Shown here: positions 52,177 to 60,343 of the stretch, piece after piece
Layout of the letters: the number at the start of each line of letters is the position of its first letter
Numbering within the stretch: the first letter of the stretch is position 1
From: Streptomyces antimycoticus
Lineage (GTDB): Bacteria; Actinomycetota; Actinomycetes; Streptomycetales; Streptomycetaceae
DNA: 64,000 nt
Assembly: GCF_005405925.1 (NCBI RefSeq)
Contig: NZ_BJHV01000001.1
Coordinates: 1,860,001 to 1,924,000, forward strand
Reading direction: 5' to 3'
Program-made: the position numbers and the translations under genes
The notes under the pieces: generated by a model
What the model saw: the letters and a program-made list of their open reading frames with translations, nothing else
Told to the model about the DNA's origin: nothing
Databases searched by the model: none

Positions 52177-53187
52177 TCAGAACACGGAGTGCGGGTCGAG
52201 GAAGTCGTCCACGTTCTCGCAGTTGATGCCCGCGGCCTTGGTGTACCGCTGCTTCTTGATGTCCTTCGGCGCCACGTCGCCGGTGCCGATCCGCAGCGCG
52301 ATGTCAAAGGCCAGGTCGGCGGCGAGCTTCGGCGAGTTCAGACCGGTGGAGATGTACCGGCCCTCGCACCCACCCGCCTTGATCTCCTGGAGCGCCTGCT
52401 TCTGGCCGTCCGCCGCCGCGGCCACCAGCGTCTTCTTGTTGCCCTTGTCGCGCAGTGTGCTGAGGGCCCCGAGCGTCATCGAGTCGTTGAGGCCGACGAT
52501 CAGGTCGACGTTCCGGTGCGCCGCGAGGATCGACTCGGTGGCCGGTACCGCGGCGTCCTGTGAGTAGTTCGCGGAAGTCTTGGCAACGATGTGATAGCTG
52601 ACGCCACCGGCGCGCAGGCCGTCGAGGAAACCCCGCTGGCGGTCGGGGCCGACGATCTCGTCGTCCGGGCCACCGTTGAGGATGGCCAGGCTGATCGTCG
52701 AGCCGTGGTGGAACCGCTTGGCCGCGAGCCGGCCGGAGAGCTTGCCGATCGCGTAGTTGTCGGAGGACACGGAGGTGACGCCGACCCCGTCGATGCCCGT
52801 GTCGACGAAGACCAGGGGCACCTCCCCCGCCACGTCCTTGAGCTGTACCTTCTGCGTCTTCGGGCTCATCGCGTCGACCACGAGCACATCAATGCCCTGA
52901 GCCACCAGGGTCTGGGCCTGGTTCAGCTGGGTGACGGCGTCACCGTCGGCGTTCTGTACCTCCAGGTGGAAACCCCGCTTCCTGGCCTGCTTCCTGGCCG
53001 CGTCGACCATGGCCGCGAAGTAGGGCGCGTCCAGCTGCCGCTGGGAGAATCCGATGGTGACCTCGGTGGTGTCCTTGGCCTCCTTGGGTCCGCTGGAGGA
53101 CGCCTTGCCACCGATGGTCGAACAGCCGGCCAGGCCGATCACCGCCGCCGACAGTGCGGCGAGCGAGCCCCGTCGCATGGTTGTCAT
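52177..53187 (-). CDS. Sugar ABC transporter substrate-binding lipoprotein
   Basis: A 336-aa PBP-I type lipoprotein. The signal SLAALSAAVIGLAGC ends in the lipobox LAGC (Cys about residue 22). Binding-domain blocks: EVTIGFSQRQLDAPYFAAMV, GIDVLVVDAMSPKTQKVQLK, VPLVFVDTGIDGVGVTSVSS and DLIVGLNDSMTLGALSTL. ATG 53187 with GGAGA at correct spacing. It is the last gene of the minus-strand order ATPase-permease-binding protein, an inverted order relative to the first ABC system. Confidence 0.9.
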   Translation of the reverse strand: MTTMRRGSLAALSAAVIGLAGCSTIGGKASSSGPKEAKDTTEVTIGFSQRQLDAPYFAAMVDAARKQARKRGFHLEVQNADGDAVTQLNQAQTLVAQGIDVLVVDAMSPKTQKVQLKDVAGEVPLVFVDTGIDGVGVTSVSSDNYAIGKLSGRLAAKRFHHGSTISLAILNGGPDDEIVGPDRQRGFLDGLRAGGVSYHIVAKTSANYSQDAAVPATESILAAHRNVDLIVGLNDSMTLGALSTLRDKGNKKTLVAAAADGQKQALQEIKAGGCEGRYISTGLNSPKLAADLAFDIALRIGTGDVAPKDIKKQRYTKAAGINCENVDDFLDPHSVF

Positions 53188-53223
53188 GCAGGTCTCCGTG
53201 TCGTGTCGTGTCATGCGTCGGCC

Positions 53224-54258
53224 TCAGGAACGTGCGGTCTGCTGCCGACGGCGCCGGGTGAACTGGACGGTGGTGAGGACCATCGCGAAGATGATCAGGG
53301 CCCCGCGGAAGGCGTCCTGCAGGAATGTGGAGACGTTGAGCAGCACCAGCAGGTTGGAGATCACGCCGAAGATGAGCGTGCCCAGGAACGCTCCGAGCAC
53401 CCGCCCGCGGCCGCCCACGAGGCTGGCACCGCCGATGACCACCGCCGCGATCGAGTCGATCTCGTAGTTGTCCCCACCGGTCGGAGTGGCCGCGCCGATG
53501 CGGGCGGCGAGCAGGAAGCCGGCGAAGCCGACCAGTACGCCGGCGATCACATACACCGAGATCATGGTGGCCTTCACCGGCACACCGGCTGCGTGGGCGG
53601 CCTCCCTGCTGCTGCCCAGCGCGTACACGCGGCGCCCGAACACGGTGCGGCGGGTGAGGAAGGCCATGGCCATCGCGAGAACGATCCAGACGATGCCGAG
53701 CACGGGGACACCGGCGATCGCCGTCGTGGCGATGGTGCGGAAGTCGGCGGCGTGGGGGGCGATCGGCTGGCCCTCGGTGTAGGCGTAGACGAGTCCGCGG
53801 CCCAGCGCGAGCATGCCGAGGGTCACGATGAAGGCTTCGAGCCCGCGGTAGGCGATGAGGTAGCCGTTGAAGACGCCGATGGCGCCGCCCAGCACGATCG
53901 CCACCGCCACCGCGAGCAAGGTGTTCCCGCCGCCGAAGAGACCGGCGGAGAGCACACCGGCGAGCCCGGCGACCGCGCCGACGGAGATGTCGATGCCACC
54001 GGTGAGCACGATGAGGAACTGCGCGAGGGTGACGATGCCGATCACCGAGACCTGCAGCAGCAGGTTGGACATGTTGTACGAGGAGAAGAAGGCGTCGGAG
54101 GTGAAGCCGGCGAAGACCAGCAGGGCGATAAGGATGTAGAGGGGGTACTGCTCCTTCGCCCACTGCCCGGCGCGGCGGAGCGTCAGGCCGCCGGTGGGCG
54201 TTTCTTCCTGGGCCGCGGGTGGTGCGGCGACCGTCCTGGGCGCGGTGTCGTGGCTCAC
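53224..54258 (-). CDS. Sugar ABC transporter permease (RbsC type)
   Basis: A 344-aa permease with multiple membrane helices. Family block AQFLIVLTGGIDISVGAVAG, then GGAIGVFNGYLIAYRGLEAF, IVTLGMLALGRGL and YEIDSIAAVVIGGASLVGGR then GRVLGA. GTG 54258 has GGAGGAG ahead and overlaps the ATPase stop as GTGA. Partner of the adjacent doubled ATPase and binding protein. Confidence 0.92.
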   Translation of the reverse strand: MSHDTAPRTVAAPPAAQEETPTGGLTLRRAGQWAKEQYPLYILIALLVFAGFTSDAFFSSYNMSNLLLQVSVIGIVTLAQFLIVLTGGIDISVGAVAGLAGVLSAGLFGGGNTLLAVAVAIVLGGAIGVFNGYLIAYRGLEAFIVTLGMLALGRGLVYAYTEGQPIAPHAADFRTIATTAIAGVPVLGIVWIVLAMAMAFLTRRTVFGRRVYALGSSREAAHAAGVPVKATMISVYVIAGVLVGFAGFLLAARIGAATPTGGDNYEIDSIAAVVIGGASLVGGRGRVLGAFLGTLIFGVISNLLVLLNVSTFLQDAFRGALIIFAMVLTTVQFTRRRRQQTARS

Positions 54259-55814
54259 TGGACTTCTCCTCCGAGGGCGGTACGGGTCAAGTCGTCGGTG
54301 GTGCTGGTCTTCGAGACGAACTCGCCGGCGATGACGCCGTCGCGCAGCACGATCACCCGGTTGCACAGGGCCAGGGCCTCTTCGGCCTCGCTGGTGACGA
54401 CGACGACCGCCTTGCGCCGCTCCGAAAGGCTCCGCACGATCTGGTAGATGTTCAACCGGGCACCGACGTCGATGCCCTTGGTCGGTTCGTCCAGCACGAG
54501 GACCTCGGGCTCGCTCTCGAGCGCCTTGGCGATGCAGACCTTCTGCTGGTTGCCACCGGAGAGCGAGCTGGTCAGCTGCTCGGCGCCGCCCTTGATGCGG
54601 AAGTCGGAGACCAGTTGGGCCACCCGGCGGCGCTCACGGCGGGAGTTCATCACTCCGCCGGTCGAGAACGCGCCGAGCGTGCTCAGCGTGAGGTTGGCGG
54701 CGTTGTCGAAGTCCTTGACGAAGCCCTCACGCCTGCGGTCCTCGCTGAGGTAGGCGATCCCCTGGCGCAGGGCTGCCCGCGGTGAGCGCGGGCTCACCTC
54801 GCGGCCACGCACCCGCACCGTGCCGGTGTCGCGGTGCTGATGACCCGAAATCGACCGGGCGAGGGAGCTGCGTCCGCTGCCGACCAGACCGTAGATACCG
54901 ACGATCTCGCCTTCCCGCACCGAGAAGGAGATGCCGGACGCGGATCCCGAGGACACGTCCCGCACCTCCAGCAGGGCGGGGGCGGCGGACGCGGACACCG
55001 GCTCCGGTGGCTCGAGGGCCATCACGGCCTCGCCGATCATGAGCGTCATGATCTCGTCGGGGGTCGTGTCCGCCCTGTCGACGACGTCGACGAGGGAGCC
55101 GTTGCGCATGACCGCGATGCGGTCGGCGAGCGCGAACACCTCCGGCATGCGGTGCGAGACGAAGACAACCGTGGCACCGGCTTCGCGCTCCTTGCGCACG
55201 AGTGCCTCGACGTCCTTGAAGTGCTCCTCGGTGGTGGAGGCGGTGGTCTCGTCCAGCAGCAGCACCCGGTGCTCGTTCACCTGGGACCGGCTGAGCGCCA
55301 CCATCTGACGGGGACCGGGGCCCAGCCGTCCGGCCGGCATGCCGAGGTCCACGTCACGCATCCCGACCACGCCGAGGGCCGCGCGACTGCGGTCCGCGCG
55401 GTCGCGACCCCCGACGCGTTGCCACGGCCTGCGGCGGCCGGCCGAGCTGAGGCCGGTCAGCCAGACGTTCTCCTGGACGGTGAACGTGTCCACGATGACC
55501 GGCTCCTGATGCATGAGGAGCACTCCGGCGTCCAGGGCCGCGGAGGGTGTGGTGATCTCACCGTCGTATCCGTCCACGATCACGCGCCCGCTGGTGGGGC
55601 GCTCCTGACCGGCCAGCAGCTTGGTGAGTGTCGACTTGCCGGCGCCGTTCGCACCGCAGATGGCGAGCACCTCGCCCGCATAGCCACTGAGGGTGACGCC
55701 GGAGACGGCGACGACACCCGGGTAGACCTTGCCGACCCCGTCGAGAGTGAAAGTGGTCGTCCTCGGTGGTGATGATGCGGATGCCGAGGACGCGGCCACG
55801 CCCATCCTGCTCAA
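54255..55814 (-). CDS. Sugar ABC transporter ATPase with two NBDs (RbsA type)
   Basis: A 519-aa duplicated ATPase. Domain 1 (about 22-250): Walker A CGANGAGKSTLTKLLAG, Q-loop LLMHQEPVIVDTFTV, Walker B VLLLDETTAS and H-loop VVFVSHRMPEVFALADRIAV. Its signature is degenerate (RLGPGPRQMVALS). Domain 2 (about 275-505): degenerate Walker A GLVGSGRSSL, intact SSLSGGNQQKVCIAKALESE and VLVLDEPTKGIDVGARLNIY. This asymmetry is normal for RbsA proteins. TTG 55814 has GGGAG at 8-nt spacing; ATG 55805 is an alternative. First gene of its unit, below operator C. Confidence 0.9.
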   Translation of the reverse strand: MSRMGVAASSASASSPPRTTTFTLDGVGKVYPGVVAVSGVTLSGYAGEVLAICGANGAGKSTLTKLLAGQERPTSGRVIVDGYDGEITTPSAALDAGVLLMHQEPVIVDTFTVQENVWLTGLSSAGRRRPWQRVGGRDRADRSRAALGVVGMRDVDLGMPAGRLGPGPRQMVALSRSQVNEHRVLLLDETTASTTEEHFKDVEALVRKEREAGATVVFVSHRMPEVFALADRIAVMRNGSLVDVVDRADTTPDEIMTLMIGEAVMALEPPEPVSASAAPALLEVRDVSSGSASGISFSVREGEIVGIYGLVGSGRSSLARSISGHQHRDTGTVRVRGREVSPRSPRAALRQGIAYLSEDRRREGFVKDFDNAANLTLSTLGAFSTGGVMNSRRERRRVAQLVSDFRIKGGAEQLTSSLSGGNQQKVCIAKALESEPEVLVLDEPTKGIDVGARLNIYQIVRSLSERRKAVVVVTSEAEEALALCNRVIVLRDGVIAGEFVSKTSTTDDLTRTALGGEVQ

Positions 55815-55910
55815 TTCGCCTGCTCCCTTGCGCTAGGCACGTCACTGCTCGTTCAGAAGGTCGACCACTGCTGCCCGTGGCTCCGTAGGGGCGCCGGGCT
55901 GGAACCTTTT

Positions 55911-55936
55911 TTCTCACGAGATGAACGTCGTGTCTA
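55911..55936 (-). promoter_or_regulatory. Operator C: shared IclR-type site before the ABC operon
   Basis: On the minus strand the core TAGACACGACGTTCA (55936-55922) is followed by TCTCGTGAGAA, matching operators A and B in core spacing and in the CGTGAGAA flank. It lies about 100 bp upstream of the ATPase start, linking the importer to the lactonase and transketolase/MHS units. The rest of the 149-bp gap shows no gene. Confidence 0.7.
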
Positions 55937-55963
55937 CCACGTGGGACAAACGAATGTGGCGAC

Positions 55964-56980
55964 CTACCCCGCCGCGGGCCCCTCGGCGACGACCGGTGAG
56001 GGGAAACGCGGCAGTACGTGGTCGGCGAGTTCGGCCAGTACGTCCTCGATGGGGCGGTCACCCGGTCGCAGGTTGAAGGAGACATGCGCGACGCCGAGGG
56101 CGGACATCTTCTCCAGGTGTTCCACGAGACCGTCCCGGCCGGTGCGGAGTCCGAGCCGGATGGATGTGGCGGGGGCCGCGGGGTCGGGCAGGAGGTCGAG
56201 CATCATGGGGGTCAGATAGGGCTTGGGGTGGTCGGCCGTCAGCCGTTGCCACTTCTCCGTCTTCAGTCGGAGCGCTCCGAGGTCGCGGGGGTAGTTCAGG
56301 CTCGCGTCGACGTGTTCGGCGATCCACTCCGGGCTCTGCTGGGCGTTGCCCGCGACCGCGATCGGGATGGTCCCGGCGGTGGGTTTGGGCAGCACATCGA
56401 GTTGCCGGTCGGCGGTGAGGCCGAGCCGTGGCAGTTCCATTCCCCGGCCGGGCGGCGGGGTGGACCAGGCGGTCCGCAGCACCTCGACGCCGTTGCGGAA
56501 GGTTTCGGCGCGGGTGGTGAACTCGACGTCGAAGAGGGGGTATTCGACGGGACGGTCACCGCTGGCCAGGCCGAGGATGAAGCGCCCGCCGGACAGCACG
56601 TCGACGGTGGCGGCCGCCTTGGCGACCAGGAGTGGCCGGCGCAGTGGCAGGACGACGGCCGCGGTGCCGAGGACGACGCGTTTGGTGATCGCCGCGAGGT
56701 GGCCCAGGTGGGTGAAGGTTTCGAACACCGACCCGGCGTCGCCGAAGTGCACCGGGTCGTACAGCGGGACGTCGCGGACCCACAGGGCGGCGAATCCGGA
56801 CTGGTCGGCGAGGCGGGCGAGATGGGCGTGTGCTTCGAGGGAGGGCACGCCGAAGGGGCGGCCCGCCTTCCGGTCGGTGGCCAGCCGGGACTGTCCCCAG
56901 TCGTTGTCCAGGGGGAGTTCCAGGCCGAGGGTGAGGGGGCCGCCGTGGGGGTGTGTCAGGCGGCTGAGGGCAGTGGACAT
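55964..56980 (-). CDS. LLM-class (luciferase-like) flavin-dependent oxidoreductase
   Basis: A 338-aa (beta/alpha)8 barrel protein: LARLADQSGFAALWVRDVPL, GHLAAITKRVVLGTAAVVLP then LRRPLLVAKAAATVDVLSGG and RFILGLASGDRPVEYPLFDV. PIAVAGNAQQSPEWIAEHVD lies in the C-terminal half. The family uses reduced FMN or F420 to oxidise or reduce small organics. It is last in a minus-strand group with an aldo-keto reductase, an HbpS-like protein and an efflux pump, all under a divergent MarR gene. Confidence 0.85.
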   Translation of the reverse strand: MSTALSRLTHPHGGPLTLGLELPLDNDWGQSRLATDRKAGRPFGVPSLEAHAHLARLADQSGFAALWVRDVPLYDPVHFGDAGSVFETFTHLGHLAAITKRVVLGTAAVVLPLRRPLLVAKAAATVDVLSGGRFILGLASGDRPVEYPLFDVEFTTRAETFRNGVEVLRTAWSTPPPGRGMELPRLGLTADRQLDVLPKPTAGTIPIAVAGNAQQSPEWIAEHVDASLNYPRDLGALRLKTEKWQRLTADHPKPYLTPMMLDLLPDPAAPATSIRLGLRTGRDGLVEHLEKMSALGVAHVSFNLRPGDRPIEDVLAELADHVLPRFPSPVVAEGPAAG

Positions 56981-57112
56981 GACGCGAAGACGGCTTCCAG
57001 GAGAGGGGAAACGGGGGCGAGGAGGAAGGGAGACAGGGGCGAGAACGAGCCGCGCCGCCGCGGCCGGCTGATGAGCACGGCCACAGCGGCGCGGTCGAGA
57101 GGGGGTGTCGGG

Positions 57113-57937
57113 TCAGTTGAGGGTGTCGGGGTCCGGCCCGGTGCGCTGGCCACGGTCGAGAGCGTTGATCGCCTCGATGTCCTCAGGCGTGAGAGTGAAG
57201 TCGAAGACGTCGATGTTCTCCCGGATGCGGGCGGGGGTCACGGACTTGGGGATCACGACGTTCCCCAGCTGCAGATGCCAGCGCAGGACCACCTGCGCGG
57301 GCGTCTTGCCGTGCCGCTGCGCTATCGCGGCCAGGGCGGGGTCCTGGAGAAGGGCGCCCTGGGCCAGCGGGCTCCACGCCTCGGTGGCGATCTTGTGCTG
57401 GGCGTGGAAGTCCCGCAGCTGTCCCTGCTGGAGGTAGGGGTGCAGCTCGACCTGGTTGATGACGGGGACCACACCGCTGTGGTCGAGCAGCCGCTGCAGG
57501 TGGGCGGGCTGGAAGTTGGACACGCCGATGGCGCGGGTGCGGCCGTCGGCCAGCAGCTTCTCCAGGGCGCGCCACGTGTCCAGGTAGAGGTCGCGGGCGG
57601 GGGTGGGCCAGTGGATCAGGTAGAGGTCCACATAGTCGGTGCCCAGCTTGGCCACGCTGGCGTCGAAGGCCGCGAGGGTGGAGTCGTACCCCTGGTCGGC
57701 GTTCCACAGCTTGGTGGTGAGGAACAGCTCCTCGCGGGGGACGCCGGAGGTGGCCAGGGCACGGCCGACCCCGGCCTCGTTGCCGTAGATGGCCGCGGTG
57801 TCGATGCTGCGGTAGCCGGCCTCGATGGCGGAGAGCACCGCGTCGGTGGTCTGCGCGTCCTCCACCTGGAAGACGCCGAAGCCCAGCTGCGGGATCTCGA
57901 GGCCGGTGTGGAGGGTGAGGTTGGGTACGGAGGTCAT
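57113..57937 (-). CDS. Aldo-keto reductase (2,5-diketogluconate reductase-like)
   Basis: A 274-aa AKR: LTLHTGLEIPQLGFGVFQVE, YRSIDTAAIYGNEAGVGRAL (catalytic Asp and Tyr), LFLTTKLWNADQGYDSTLAA (Lys), YVDLYLIHWPTP (His), and NADPH motif GNVVIPKSVTPARIRENIDV then FDF. It reduces aldehydes or diketones. ATG 57937 with AAGGAC upstream. Neighbours suggest carbonyl or electrophile detoxification. Confidence 0.9.
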   Translation of the reverse strand: MTSVPNLTLHTGLEIPQLGFGVFQVEDAQTTDAVLSAIEAGYRSIDTAAIYGNEAGVGRALATSGVPREELFLTTKLWNADQGYDSTLAAFDASVAKLGTDYVDLYLIHWPTPARDLYLDTWRALEKLLADGRTRAIGVSNFQPAHLQRLLDHSGVVPVINQVELHPYLQQGQLRDFHAQHKIATEAWSPLAQGALLQDPALAAIAQRHGKTPAQVVLRWHLQLGNVVIPKSVTPARIRENIDVFDFTLTPEDIEAINALDRGQRTGPDPDTLN

Positions 57938-57989
57938 GGTGTCCTTCTCGGTTCGCTGGTGCTTGCGGGTATGTGCTGGTCGTTCGGGG

Positions 57990-58415
57990 TCAGCCGAGCG
58001 TCGCGAGCGCGGTGGTGGCGATCCCGTGGTCCTGCTCGGGCGCGCCGCCGCCCACGCCGATCGCGCCGACCAGGCGGCCGTCGCGGTGGACCGGGACGCC
58101 ACCGGCGAGGAACAGCAGCGGGCGGTCGAGGGCGGTGGGCAGGGTGTGGAAAGCGCCTCCGGGCTGGACCGCGTCGACCAGGTCCGCGGTGGGGGCGTCG
58201 AGCTGCAGCGCGGTGAACGCCTTGCGGGTACTGGTCTCCCCCGCGATCAGTACGGCCCGGTCGTCGCGCCGGAAGGCCAGGAGGTGGCCACCGGCGTCGA
58301 GGACGCTGATCGCGGCCGTCACACCGGCCGCCTCGGCGGCGGCGCGGGCGGCCTGGAGGAGAGCCTCGGCGTCCTGAGTGGTCAGCGGGGCGACGGCGGT
58401 CTCGGTGGTGCTCAT
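57990..58415 (-). CDS. GlcG/HbpS-like small protein (DUF336 family)
   Basis: A 141-aa protein: AGVTAAISVLDAGGHLLAFR, AVLIAGETSTRKAFTALQLD, FHTLPTALDRPLLFLAGGVP and RLVGAIGVGGGAPEQDHGIA, the conserved blocks of the GlcG/HbpS fold. HbpS of Streptomyces is a haem-binding redox sensor; this copy lacks an obvious signal peptide, so it is probably cytoplasmic. ATG 58415. It sits between the efflux pump and aldo-keto reductase in one direction. Confidence 0.83.
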   Translation of the reverse strand: MSTTETAVAPLTTQDAEALLQAARAAAEAAGVTAAISVLDAGGHLLAFRRDDRAVLIAGETSTRKAFTALQLDAPTADLVDAVQPGGAFHTLPTALDRPLLFLAGGVPVHRDGRLVGAIGVGGGAPEQDHGIATTALATLG

Positions 58416-58464
58416 GGCGGGTGGGTCTCCTTGATGGTGGTGGTGCTGTTGGGTGACGGGTGGT

Positions 58465-59670
58465 TCAGTGCCGGGCGGTGGAAACCTGGGCCGGCTCGGT
58501 GGTGGCGCCGTCGGGGACGTGGCGGGTATCGCGGCGCTCCAGGGCGGCGGAGAGGACGGCGAGGGCCAGGGCGGATCCGGCGAGGATGGCACCGACCCAG
58601 TTCGGGGCCGTGTAGCCGAGTCCGGCCGAGATCACCAGGCCGCCGAGCCAGGCCGAGAGCGCGTTGCCCAGGTTGAAGGCGCCGATGTTGACGGCGGAGG
58701 CGAGGGTGGGGGCGCCCGCCGCGTGGTCCAGTACCCGCTTCTGCAGCGGGGGCACGGTCGCGAAGCCCAGGGCGCCGACGAGAGCGATGGAGATGGCCGC
58801 CGCGATCTTGTTGTGGGCGGTGAAGGTGAACGCGGCCAGGACCACCGCGAGCGCGCCCAGCGACACGTACAGCATCGGCATCAGCGCCCGGTCGGCGAAC
58901 CGGCCCCCGAGGAGGTTGCCGCCGACCATGCCGAGTCCGAAGAGGACCAGCAGCCAGGTGACGGAGGAGTCCGCGAAGCCGGCGACCTCGGTCATCATCG
59001 GCGCGATGTAGGTGATCGCGGCGAAGACACCGCCGAAGCCGAGCACGGTCATCGCCATGGCCAGCAGCACCTGCGCGTTGCGGAAGGCGGCCAGCTCATG
59101 GACCAGGTGCACACCCTCCGGCTTGGGGATGTCGGGAACGAGCTTGGCGATGCCCGCCAGGCCCACCACGCCGAGCGCCGCGACGAGGAAGAAGGTGGTC
59201 CGCCACCCCAGCGACTGGCCGATCGAGGTGCCCAGCGGCACGCCGACGACGTTGGCGACGGTCAGGCCGGTGAACATCATCGAGATGGCACCGGCCTTCT
59301 TCTCGGGGGCGACCAGGTCGGCTGCGACGACCGATCCAATGCCGAAGAACGCGCCGTGCGCGAAGGAGGCGACGATCCGTCCCACGGCCATCACACCGAA
59401 GGCGGGGGCGAGCGCGGAGAGCAGATTGCCCACCACGAACAGCCCCATCAGCAGCATCAGCATGTGCTTGCGGGAGATCTTCGTACCGAGAGCGGTCATC
59501 AGCGGTGCGCCGACCATGACGCCGAGCGCGTAGCCGGTCACCAGGAACCCGGCGGTGGGGATGGACACATCGAAGTCCCCGGCGACCTCGGGCAGCAGCC
59601 CCATGATCACGAACTCGGTGGTTCCGATCCCGAAGGCCCCGATGGCGAGGGCCAGCAGTGCGATGGGCAT
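58465..59670 (-). CDS. DHA1-family MFS efflux transporter
   Basis: A 401-aa, 12-segment transporter: LALAIGAFGIGTTEFVIMGL, GYALGVMVGAPLMTALGTKI then SRKHMLMLLMGLFVVGNLLS, and motif C-like MMFTGLTVANVVGVPLGTSI then GQSLGWRTTFFLVAAL, typical of drug:H+ antiporters such as the AraJ/CmlR group. First gene of the minus-strand group. An inverted repeat in the divergent promoter with the MarR gene indicates induction by an exported toxic compound. Confidence 0.9.
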   Translation of the reverse strand: MPIALLALAIGAFGIGTTEFVIMGLLPEVAGDFDVSIPTAGFLVTGYALGVMVGAPLMTALGTKISRKHMLMLLMGLFVVGNLLSALAPAFGVMAVGRIVASFAHGAFFGIGSVVAADLVAPEKKAGAISMMFTGLTVANVVGVPLGTSIGQSLGWRTTFFLVAALGVVGLAGIAKLVPDIPKPEGVHLVHELAAFRNAQVLLAMAMTVLGFGGVFAAITYIAPMMTEVAGFADSSVTWLLVLFGLGMVGGNLLGGRFADRALMPMLYVSLGALAVVLAAFTFTAHNKIAAAISIALVGALGFATVPPLQKRVLDHAAGAPTLASAVNIGAFNLGNALSAWLGGLVISAGLGYTAPNWVGAILAGSALALAVLSAALERRDTRHVPDGATTEPAQVSTARH

Positions 59671-59720
59671 GAAAGTTCACTCCAAGTGATTGCTACCGCC
59701 CTTTACGAGCGTCCACGATA

Positions 59721-59743
59721 CTTGCATACACACTAATTGCAAG
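59721..59743. promoter_or_regulatory. Probable MarR operator
   Basis: CTTGCATACACACTAATTGC then AAG: arms CTTGCA (59721-59726) and TGCAAG (59738-59743) flank an 11-bp AT-rich centre in the divergent promoter between the efflux pump and the MarR gene. A related half site, TATTGC, follows at 59750-59755. Confidence 0.65.
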
Positions 59744-59837
59744 CGCGCTATATTGCTCAGGCTGTGTATCACGTCACCGTCACCGCCGCGGGGCCCGGCC
59801 CCGCCCCATCCCGCCCCGCCCCGCCCAGGAGGCACCC

Positions 59838-60341
59838 ATGACCACGCCGGACCTCGACGCCACTCCCCTCGCCCAGAGCTGGTGCGCCCTGTCACTGCTG
59901 CACAGCAGGATCGAGACGCATCTCGAGGGGGCCCTTCACACCGGCCATGGGCTCAGCGCCCGCGAGTACGCGGTTCTGGACGTGCTGAGCCGACAGCACG
60001 ACGGGGAGAACGGCCATCTGCAGATGAAGCAGGTCGCCGAGGCCGTCGCCCTCAGCCAGAGCGCCACCACCCGCCTGGTCACCCGGCTCGAGGACCGCGA
60101 ACTCCTCTCCCGCTACCTGTGTCCCACCGACCGGCGCGGGATCTACACCAATGTCACCGAGGCCGGTCTGACACTGCTCCGCCAGGCCCGGCCGACCTAC
60201 GAAGAGGCCCTGCGCGAAGCGCTCGACCTGGCCGGCCGGGACCCGAGGCTCACCACCCTGGTCGCGGCCGTGGCGTCCTTGGAGGCATCGCCCCTTGACG
60301 CCTCGTCACTCCGGATTCCGGGGTGCGGGCTCCCCGGCTGA
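59838..60341 (+). CDS. MarR-family transcriptional regulator
   Basis: A 167-aa winged-helix protein: LSAREYAVLDVLSRQHDGEN, QMKQVAEAVALSQSATTRLV then TRLEDRELLSRYLCPTDRRG (HTH and wing) and a C-terminal dimer helix. ATG 59838 has AGGAGG at about 59827. It is divergent from the efflux/AKR/LLM group and probably represses it through the CTTGCA-N11-TGCAAG site. It ends 2 bp before the end of the convergent LysR gene. Confidence 0.88.
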   Translation: MTTPDLDATPLAQSWCALSLLHSRIETHLEGALHTGHGLSAREYAVLDVLSRQHDGENGHLQMKQVAEAVALSQSATTRLVTRLEDRELLSRYLCPTDRRGIYTNVTEAGLTLLRQARPTYEEALREALDLAGRDPRLTTLVAAVASLEASPLDASSLRIPGCGLPG

Positions 60342-60343
60342 CC

